From assembly GCA_904420235.1 (NCBI GenBank), contig CAJFUS010000044.1, positions 1 to 11,312 of the forward strand: 11,312 bases of DNA, given 5' to 3'. The notes under the pieces were generated by a model, which searched no databases, was not told the DNA's origin, and saw nothing but the letters and a program-made list of their open reading frames with translations. This document shows, piece by piece, positions 6,237-11,312 of this stretch. The position numbers and the translations under genes were made by a program. Source of the stretch: Candidatus Neoanaerotignum tabaqchaliae (GTDB lineage: Bacteria; Bacillota; Clostridia; Lachnospirales; Anaerotignaceae). Numbering within the stretch: position 1 is the first letter of the stretch; each line of letters starts with the position of its first letter.

Positions 6237-7289
6237 TTACGCGTCGGAATATTTTTTTATAATTCCGCAAGCCCTGTAATTAACAAGGCCGTATGGCTCA
6301 ACAACAACATTTTTTTCCTCGGCCAGCCTTAAAATATGGCTAATCATAGGGTTTTCCATTTCATCGTTTTTAATAAGAATTTTCCATGGAACCCTTCTTA
6401 AAAGCACCCTTGTGGTTTCGCCTATTCCCGGTTTTATAAAATTTATATCGCTAATTCCAAAATCTTTTGCTATTCCATTAACCTCGTCAATGCCTTTAAA
6501 GCCTGAATATTCAGTCTTTTGTTCTTTGCGGTCAAAACTGAACTTGCTTTCTATGGCATTTATAAAATCGTATGAAATATCATATTTCTCAAGTTCTTTA
6601 TAGTATACGGCTCCGTGGAAATCATTTTCCCCTATAAGCTCGTCATTTAAAACTGTGCGGCTTATAAGTCCTGAAACCGTTGAGTTTAAGCATGAGTTTG
6701 GTATAAGTATATCCTCATGAGTTCCGCATAATTCCGTTTCGTTAGCTGGGTCGGCGGCTGCGGCAAGATTCGGGCTCACTTCCTTAAATTCCGCCAAATC
6801 TTTTTTAAGTTCTTTTAATATGGCTCCCTTTCCAATCCAGCCGTCAACAAACTGCAAATCACCCGCTCTGTGGCGTTTTAGTATAAATTTTAAAGCGTTT
6901 TTATCTATCCCTCTGCCGCGTATTATTGATATGGCGTAATGCGGAACATTAATTTTGTATTTCATCATTATATACCGCTTTATAAGAATACCCACAGGTA
7001 TACCGGCCCTCGCTAAAGAAACAAGAACCATATTCCTTCCTTTATTAAGCAGTATTTTCTCGGCAACCACACCAATAGCCGCGGCTGTATCAAAAGAATA
7101 GCTTTTAAGAGCCGCCTCGTAGGCTTCCATATATTTTTCAGAGGGCCTGCTTTCCAAGGGAAGCATTTGGCTGTAATGCTTTCCGCTTTGTATAAGCCGT
7201 TCCCTTTCCTCTGTGGATTTCGGCTCTATCATTCCCGTAATGTCTTTTAAAAGCACAACAACGTCGTTTTCACTATAAGAACATCTCAT
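6237..7289 (-). CDS. stiP: StiP-type phosphoribosyltransferase with PELOTA domain
   Basis: A 350-residue protein. Residues 1 to about 250 match the StiP/PRTase_1 family of Ter operons: ERLIQSGKHYSQMLPLE (30-46), LVSLARAGIPVGILIKRY (89-106), VPHYAISIIRGRGID (115-129), FVDGWIGKGAI (147-157) and ILIPNSCLNSTVSGLISRTV (194-213). Residues about 285-347 (KPGIGETTRVLLRRVPWKIL through VEPYGLVNYRACGIIKK) form a PELOTA-type RNA-binding domain. The family is annotated as 'cysteine protease StiP' in some genomes, but fold arguments favour a phosphoribosyltransferase acting on a nucleobase or nucleotide-like substrate. In the VDGWxGKG loop position x is Ile, where I recall Thr in most members. The ATG at 7289 overlaps the upstream stop by four bases (ATGA), showing translational coupling. 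Confidence 0.9.
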   Translation of the reverse strand: MRCSYSENDVVVLLKDITGMIEPKSTEERERLIQSGKHYSQMLPLESRPSEKYMEAYEAALKSYSFDTAAAIGVVAEKILLNKGRNMVLVSLARAGIPVGILIKRYIMMKYKINVPHYAISIIRGRGIDKNALKFILKRHRAGDLQFVDGWIGKGAILKELKKDLAEFKEVSPNLAAAADPANETELCGTHEDILIPNSCLNSTVSGLISRTVLNDELIGENDFHGAVYYKELEKYDISYDFINAIESKFSFDRKEQKTEYSGFKGIDEVNGIAKDFGISDINFIKPGIGETTRVLLRRVPWKILIKNDEMENPMISHILRLAEEKNVVVEPYGLVNYRACGIIKKYSDA

Positions 7290-8410
7290 CTGTCAACCCA
7301 CCCGCATACGTCTATGTTTTTGCAGCCCGCTTCAGTCAACGCTCCTATTATGGTTCCAATACCATAGCTGTTTTTTGTCTCGGCGTCGGTTGCTATTATA
7401 ACCCTGTCATATTTCACCAGATTATAAACATAAGTAACTCTTTCAATATTATATGGGCTTCTTATTTCCCGTCTTAAAAAAATAGGATACCCCTCGCTTA
7501 AGCCGGCAAGTATTGGGCTTCTTGTTGTGGCATGGAATTTTACATTAAGCCCTCTGTTCTTTTTCTCAAACTCAAGAGCCGTTATAAGGGCCGGATACAT
7601 AAATTCCTCAGTGCCAAGCACAAGAAGGCTATCGCAGTTTTCAACGCTGTATTTTTCAACAAAATCCTCCGCTATTTTTCGGCATGTATTTCCATAGCTT
7701 AAAGAGTTTACGGCGTATCTTGGATTAACATAGCCTTTGCACTCAAAAAATTCCGTTTTTTCAGCTTCCAAACACGATACTTTATTATCCGCTTCCAAAT
7801 ACTCATAACTATCCAAAAGCTCTTCAAAGCTGCTGTTTAAAATTTTATTAACATAAATAACGTCTATTCCAAAAGTTTTGAACTTTTCAATATTTTCGGC
7901 GCTCATTCCGTTAAGTATAGATGTCGCGGCAAATTTAAATTTTTTGCTTCCGGATATTTGCAAAAGCCTTTCCACAAGCCTTAAAATAGTGCTGCCGGTT
8001 GTTATCTCGTCCTCAACAAAAATTATGTTTTCAACTTTTCCCAATATATCCTTTAAGCCTTTTAAATACAGCTTTTGCTCTGTGGCGTGGCTGTGGGCCT
8101 CAACAAAATCTATGTAATCACCTTTTAAATCTTCTCTTGTGGTTTGAATATAAAAATCACTTTTAATTTCAAAGGCAGCAAAGGCGCCTATGGCCGTAGC
8201 CGTTTCCGCAAAGGATATAACAAGAGTTCTGCCTTCCCAGCATTTAACATGGTCTTTTATTTTTTGCGAAAGCTGGTCAAAAAGCCCGGCCGCCTTTGAC
8301 GGCGAAACAGGCATGTGCTTTCCCTGAAGAGGGTTAACTATAAGATATTTTCTTTTATTATTGTTCTCCCGCTTGGCTATCAAGGCCAATTCACTGATGT
8401 TAAAGCTCAT
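7286..8410 (-). CDS. Phosphoribosyltransferase with C-terminal TRSP domain
   Basis: A 374-residue, two-domain protein of the Ter biosynthetic module. Residues about 20-205 are a type I phosphoribosyltransferase (PRTase_2 family): NPLQGKHMPVSP (26-37), ISFAETATAIGAFAA (65-79) and the PRPP-binding loop IIFVEDEITTGSTILR (129-144) with both acidic residues and the TTG turn. Residues about 225-374 are the TRSP domain, named for the motif seen at 296-299 within HATTRSPI, followed by RREIRSPYN, VIIATDAET and a C-terminal CGWVDR. It is expected to transfer a phosphoribosyl group to a base-like acceptor. The real substrate is unknown. The ATG at 8410 overlaps the stop of the lyase gene (ATGA), and the 3' end overlaps the StiP start the same way, so the three products are made in step. 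Confidence 0.92.
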   Translation of the reverse strand: MSFNISELALIAKRENNNKRKYLIVNPLQGKHMPVSPSKAAGLFDQLSQKIKDHVKCWEGRTLVISFAETATAIGAFAAFEIKSDFYIQTTREDLKGDYIDFVEAHSHATEQKLYLKGLKDILGKVENIIFVEDEITTGSTILRLVERLLQISGSKKFKFAATSILNGMSAENIEKFKTFGIDVIYVNKILNSSFEELLDSYEYLEADNKVSCLEAEKTEFFECKGYVNPRYAVNSLSYGNTCRKIAEDFVEKYSVENCDSLLVLGTEEFMYPALITALEFEKKNRGLNVKFHATTRSPILAGLSEGYPIFLRREIRSPYNIERVTYVYNLVKYDRVIIATDAETKNSYGIGTIIGALTEAGCKNIDVCGWVDR

Positions 8411-9411
8411 TTATCCCTCACTCCGTATATTTTTGAAAGAGCCATAACTTTTTGCGCCCAAATGTAATGAGTTTTATACTCGTTCATTCTCTCTCCCAGA
8501 CCGCCTTTATCAACAAGCCTTCCGTTTTCACCGCTCATTGAAAGTATGTTCAAGGCGTCGCTGTAATCTTTGCCGTCGGCTTTTAAAGATTCGTTAACGG
8601 CATGTATTTGTTTCGGGTGTATAACAGTTTTTCCAATAAAACCATTAAGCCTGTCAAGCTGAATTTCTTTTTTAAGTCCCTCCTCCCAAAAGGATTGAGG
8701 AGTACTGTTGAAATATTCCCAAACGGGCCCCGACACAACATAATCACAGGCAAAGCATGTTGTTATGTCGCTTAATATATTGCTTACGGGACGAATATCG
8801 TATATTGTTTGAAACATATTCCTGCGTATGCCGAAAACTTTGCAAAAATCGTTTCCTCCAACACGCACGTTAAGAACCAAATCCTTAACATGGTCTATTT
8901 TTTCTTTTATGCTGTAAATACAGTCAATTCTTGTTTTAAGATTAATAACCTCTTGGCTTTCTATAATAGGCATAAAGTAAACTTTTCTGCCGCAGAGCTT
9001 GTTCACATTTAAAATCTCGTTTATATATTTTTCTGAATTAACTACCGTAAGCTTTGGTACTATAAATCCCGCCACAATTCCAAAGGCCTCTCCTAAAGAA
9101 CTGAATATCTCATAAATTTGCTTCGGGTTTCTAACTCTTATAAAAATAAGCGGAACATAAAAATCTTTTTCAAGCCTTGCCGAATATATCTGGCTTACGG
9201 TGTTTATCAAAATTTTCTCAGCCCTCTTAACGGCGCTGTCGCTTATTGTATCCTCAAGGCAAAGAGCAAGCGAATACGGCATTTCAAACCTCTCGTTTAT
9301 AACACAACCGGCTATTTTTGTGTTGTCGGCCGGCGAATATAAAAGGGCTCCAACCATATATGGCAGAACCTTGATGTTATTAAATATCTCCGTTTCCAAA
9401 CAAGAATTCAT
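8407..9411 (-). CDS. CitE/HpcH-like TIM-barrel C-C bond lyase
   Basis: A 334-residue protein of the HpcH/HpaI aldolase-citrate lyase superfamily, in the Ter-associated subgroup. Barrel motifs in order are GALLYSPADN (21-30), LALCLEDTI (48-56, acidic pair E53-D54), PLIFIRVRNP (87-96, R92), GFIVPKL (115-121), YFMPIIES (145-152, E151), LNVRVGGNDFCK (180-191, D188, probable Mg2+ ligand) and IGKTVIHPKQI (259-269). These match the metal and acyl-carboxylate binding positions of CitE-type lyases, so cleavage or formation of a C-C bond on a small carboxylate is likely. The substrate is unknown. The ATG at 9411 has AGGTGAG upstream. It is the promoter-proximal gene of the biosynthetic operon, with a well-formed promoter in the adjacent divergent region. 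Confidence 0.92.
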   Translation of the reverse strand: MNSCLETEIFNNIKVLPYMVGALLYSPADNTKIAGCVINERFEMPYSLALCLEDTISDSAVKRAEKILINTVSQIYSARLEKDFYVPLIFIRVRNPKQIYEIFSSLGEAFGIVAGFIVPKLTVVNSEKYINEILNVNKLCGRKVYFMPIIESQEVINLKTRIDCIYSIKEKIDHVKDLVLNVRVGGNDFCKVFGIRRNMFQTIYDIRPVSNILSDITTCFACDYVVSGPVWEYFNSTPQSFWEEGLKKEIQLDRLNGFIGKTVIHPKQIHAVNESLKADGKDYSDALNILSMSGENGRLVDKGGLGERMNEYKTHYIWAQKVMALSKIYGVRDK

Positions 9412-9430
9412 ATCTTCTCACCTACTAAAA

Positions 9431-9462
9431 AATGATATACTTATGGATATAAGTATATCATT
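9431..9462. promoter_or_regulatory. Perfect 14-bp inverted repeat, candidate operator
   Basis: AATGATATACTTAT at 9431-9444 is repeated inverted and without mismatch at 9449-9462, around the 4-base spacer GGAT. It lies in the divergent region between the lyase gene and the protease-fusion gene. Each arm includes TGATATACT, an extended -10 on each strand. A third half-site, TATACTT, lies at 9469-9475. The symmetry suits a dimeric repressor or activator, and binding would cover the minus-strand -10. It may instead be only two opposed promoter elements, or a hairpin in the leader. Confidence 0.6.
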
Positions 9463-9480
9463 ATGTGTTATACTTGTCCA
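9452..9480 (-). promoter_or_regulatory. Sigma-A-type promoter of the biosynthetic operon
   Basis: Minus-strand -35 TGGACA (9475-9480) is separated by 17 bases from the -10 TATACT (9452-9457), which has the TGn extension. The -35 matches consensus at five of six positions. Predicted transcription start is near 9445, giving a leader of about 34 bases before the lyase ATG at 9411. The -10 lies inside the right arm of the 14-bp inverted repeat, so regulation by a protein binding that repeat is likely. Confidence 0.65.
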
Positions 9481-9528
9481 TAAAATTGATATTTTAACAC
9501 CCTTAAAACCTATTAAAGTGTATATAAT
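9466..9528 (+). promoter_or_regulatory. Candidate promoter elements of the protease-fusion gene
   Basis: Two plus-strand -10 candidates precede the fusion gene. One is TGTTATACT (extended -10, 9466-9474), with TGGATA at 9444-9449 as a poorly spaced -35. The other is TATAAT at 9523-9528, with TTAACA at 9494-9499 too far upstream (23 bases) for a normal promoter. A start from the second would fall near 9535, five bases before ATG 9540, which favours the TTG 9570 start codon. I cannot choose between them from sequence alone. Confidence 0.4.
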
Positions 9529-9569
9529 TTCTTAAATATATGTTAAAATATGCAGGGGTGGTGTTTAAA

Positions 9570-10991
9570 TTGTCGAACAATATATCAGTCAACATAAACA
9601 AAATGAACATAAACTCCATAGACATGTTTTTCAACATAAACGGCCGCATGTCTATGGGTGTTAAGGACGTATATTTTATTCGTTACATAGGCTTTAATAA
9701 CGGCGAAAATCTGTCTTCAAAAATAACAGCTATGGAACTGTCGCCAAAAAACAGAGGCCGTTATTTCAGAGTCTCGGCCCTTAACCAGCAAATAAGCCCT
9801 GAAAAGTCATCGGTTCTATCATCAATCTATGAAGATATAAAAAATGGATACGACACAAACCTTCCTTTTGTTTTCAGCAATAAAGGCCTTAACAGTCTTT
9901 TGATGGAAAATATAAAAGCCGTTGGCGAACTTTACATGGACCTTAAACAGGGAGCAAGTCAATCCATAATAAAAAATTTCTCAATTAAGCTGCTCTTTTG
10001 GATAGGTCTGTATTTCCCTAAAATTTTTGATAAGGACTTCGATATGTCAATATCCCCTAAATTCATGTTTTTCGGCAATATTAAAGAGCAGGAGTATTTG
10101 TTTTTATACCTTCTTGCAAGGCAGGGCTGCGATGTAATGTATGTAAATCCCAGCGGCGACGCAAAAATATCGCCCTCTCTTTTAAAGCTCTCCAGCCTGT
10201 GCCTTAACCAGAACACCGGACAAATAATAATCGCGGAATATAAAGAAAATTCAGCCTCTGAACCTTCGTCGGCGGAGCAGCCTGTAAATACGTCCGCCAC
10301 AAGAAATAAAATAAATGCCAAACACCCAAAAAGAGAGCAGAACAAAACGCCTAATTATCAAAATCCCGTTTATGAAAGTTCCCCAGCTGTTCAACGGCCG
10401 CCTCAAAACACCATACGCCAGCTTGATTATGTTGAGATAGCCCAAATGGCTGCCTCAGTTGTTATGATAAGCGTTTGCGACAGGAATAATCAATGCTTTA
10501 AAACTGGCTCCGGCGTTATGATTGGCGAGGAAGGATACATACTCACAAATTTTCATGTTGTAAGCGGCGGAAGCAGCTATATGATAAACATAGAGAACGA
10601 GCAGACGCCCTATTACACAAACGAGATTTTAAAATATAATCAAAATATGGACTTAGCCATAATAAGAATAGACCGCCTCTGCCGGCCGATACATATTTTT
10701 AAAGGCGAAAGCCAGCTTGTGCGCGGGCAGAAGGTTGTTGCCATAGGCAGTCCCCTTGGGCTTTTCAATTCCGTTTCCGACGGAATAATATCCGGTTTCA
10801 GAACAATAAACAACGTTCCTATGATACAATATACGGCTCCAACATCACACGGCAGTTCCGGAGGCGCCCTTTTAGACATGTATGGCCGGCTTATAGGACT
10901 AAGCACCGCCGGAATAGACAGCGGGCAGAATATAAACTTGGCCGTAGATTTTAAAACAATACTTATGTTTACAAAGGGATTTATAAAATAA
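9570..10991 (+). CDS. YceG-like unit fused to trypsin/HtrA-like serine protease
   Basis: The frame is open from ATG 9540 (483 residues). TTG 9570 (473 residues) is preferred because GGTGGTG at 9557-9563 sits six bases before it and no ribosome site precedes the ATG. Numbering from TTG: residues about 13-200 resemble one unit of the YceG-like protein in this window (INSIDMFF, KDVYFIRYIGF, KNFSIKLLFW, SPKFMFFGN, LARQGCDVMYVNPSG). Residues about 225-285 are a Ser/Pro/Asn/Gln/Lys-rich linker. Residues about 287-473 are a trypsin-fold protease: TGSGVMIGEEGYILTNFHVV (His329), NMDLAIIRI (Asp361), VVAIGSPLGL and TSHGSSGGALLDMYG (Ser430 nucleophile), with the triad intact. There is no signal peptide, membrane helix or PDZ domain, so it should be a cytosolic protease without the usual HtrA regulatory domain. 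It is transcribed divergently from the Ter biosynthetic operon. The YceG part probably positions the protease on a Ter component; the substrate is unknown. Confidence 0.9.
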   Translation: MSNNISVNINKMNINSIDMFFNINGRMSMGVKDVYFIRYIGFNNGENLSSKITAMELSPKNRGRYFRVSALNQQISPEKSSVLSSIYEDIKNGYDTNLPFVFSNKGLNSLLMENIKAVGELYMDLKQGASQSIIKNFSIKLLFWIGLYFPKIFDKDFDMSISPKFMFFGNIKEQEYLFLYLLARQGCDVMYVNPSGDAKISPSLLKLSSLCLNQNTGQIIIAEYKENSASEPSSAEQPVNTSATRNKINAKHPKREQNKTPNYQNPVYESSPAVQRPPQNTIRQLDYVEIAQMAASVVMISVCDRNNQCFKTGSGVMIGEEGYILTNFHVVSGGSSYMINIENEQTPYYTNEILKYNQNMDLAIIRIDRLCRPIHIFKGESQLVRGQKVVAIGSPLGLFNSVSDGIISGFRTINNVPMIQYTAPTSHGSSGGALLDMYGRLIGLSTAGIDSGQNINLAVDFKTILMFTKGFIK

Positions 10992-11010
10992 GCGTTTAAA
11001 AAATATATTA

Positions 11011-11038
11011 AAGGCTGTCACAACAAAGTGGCAGCCTT
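11011..11038. terminator. GC-rich stem-loop after the protease-fusion gene
   Basis: AAGGCTGTCAC (11011-11021) pairs with GTGGCAGCCTT (11028-11038) through 11 base pairs including one G-U, around the loop AACAAA. It begins 20 bases after the stop codon. On the plus strand the T-run is poor, while on the minus strand it is followed by TAATATATTTTTT, so it may terminate transcription from both sides, best for transcripts entering from the right. Confidence 0.7.
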
Positions 11039-11041
11039 ATG

Positions 11042-11067
11042 AATATAAAAATCCGTTTATATTTTTT
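11042..11067 (+). terminator. AT-rich hairpin with T-run (second terminator)
   Basis: AATATAAA (11042-11049) pairs perfectly with TTTATATT (11056-11063) around AATCCG and is followed by TTTT (11064-11067). It stands right after the stronger stem-loop at 11011-11038, and the two together look like a tandem terminator for the fusion gene. The all-A-T stem makes it weak alone. Confidence 0.5.
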
Positions 11068-11122
11068 AAGCTCAGATAATAATAAAGTATCCCCTATTTT
11101 GGAAACGGCTCAGCCTTCGGAC

Positions 11123-11312
11123 TTCTTTCCGGTACCTGTTCAGTATTTTTGCTCCGCAAAAACCGCCCGAGGCGGCCGGATTTCTTTCCGGTACCTGTTC
11201 AGTATTTTTGCTCCGCAAAAACCGCCCATGGCGGCCGGACTTCTTTCCGGTACCTGTTCAGTATTTTTGCTCCGCAAAAACCGCCCATGGCGGCCGGATT
11301 TCTTTCCGGTAC
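11123..11312. repeat. 59-bp tandem repeat array, truncated by window end
   Basis: Three full units (11123-11181, 11182-11240, 11241-11299) and 13 bases of a fourth, with an exact 59-bp period. Units are almost identical; the visible changes are CGA versus CAT in one hairpin loop and alternating C/T at the end of the unit. Each unit has TTTTTGC-TCC-GCAAAAA, CCGCC-NNN-GGCGG and, across the unit junction, CCGGA-N6-TCCGG, plus GGTACC. A degraded piece of unit precedes it (about 11104-11122). The period is not a multiple of three and no frame stays open through it, so it is non-coding. On the minus strand the GC hairpin is followed at once by five T, a terminator-like form in every unit. Function is unknown. 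Confidence 0.9.

Noticed and set aside
6237..7289. StiP as a third protease of the locus
   Set aside because: The 'cysteine protease' name is an annotation carried in databases; the sequence shows phosphoribosyltransferase-type motifs and a PELOTA domain, so I do not count it as a protease.
9200..9535. Plus-strand frame of 111 codons upstream of the protease fusion
   Set aside because: It mostly overlaps the lyase gene in antisense and then runs through the promoter region; no ribosome site and no recognisable domain.
9959..10345. Minus-strand frame of 128 codons inside the protease fusion
   Set aside because: Lies wholly antisense to the YceG-like unit and linker, lacks a ribosome site, and its content is explained by the complementary strand. 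Frames at 10251-10445 and 10640-10906 were dropped for the same reason.
11123..11312. CRISPR array
   Set aside because: The whole 59-bp unit repeats, with no unique spacers between conserved repeats and no cas genes nearby.

Overview
The window comes from a low-GC Firmicute, most likely a Clostridia member. Evidence: AT-rich intergenic DNA, heavy use of ATA (Ile), strong AGGAGG-type ribosome binding sites, sigma-A-like promoters, and Bacillus/Clostridium-type Ter (tellurite/stress) gene content. I cannot place it to genus. No tRNA, rRNA, transposase, integrase or CRISPR array was seen.

Nearly all of it is one Ter stress-response locus. On the minus strand, transcription from position 9411 leftwards reads: a CitE/HpcH-like C-C bond lyase, a phosphoribosyltransferase with a C-terminal TRSP domain, and a StiP-type phosphoribosyltransferase with a C-terminal PELOTA-type RNA-binding domain. 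These three are joined by 4-bp ATGA overlaps and form the 'biosynthetic module' predicted for Ter systems (a nucleoside-like metabolite has been proposed). After a 120-bp gap carrying its own promoter-like element come a rhomboid intramembrane protease, a large YceG-like protein, TelA, three TerD-family calcium-binding proteins and the N-terminus of a P-type (calcium-type) ATPase that runs off the left edge.

On the plus strand, divergent from the lyase gene, lies the most unusual gene. It joins a single YceG-like unit, a low-complexity linker and an HtrA/trypsin-like serine protease domain with an intact His-Asp-Ser triad. The divergent intergenic region holds a perfect 14-bp inverted repeat containing extended -10 elements. 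The same 12-mer recurs at the -10 of the rhomboid-yceG-telA-terD operon, so all three transcription units may share control.

To the right of the fusion gene are two stem-loops (probable terminators) and then a 59-bp tandem repeat, at least three full copies, running off the window. Each unit holds three short hairpins.

Working model (inference): a calcium/TerD-TelA membrane stress complex linked to a small-metabolite pathway, here with two proteases of different classes. The YceG-like module occurs both in the main operon and fused to the soluble protease, which suggests it docks the protease to the Ter machinery.
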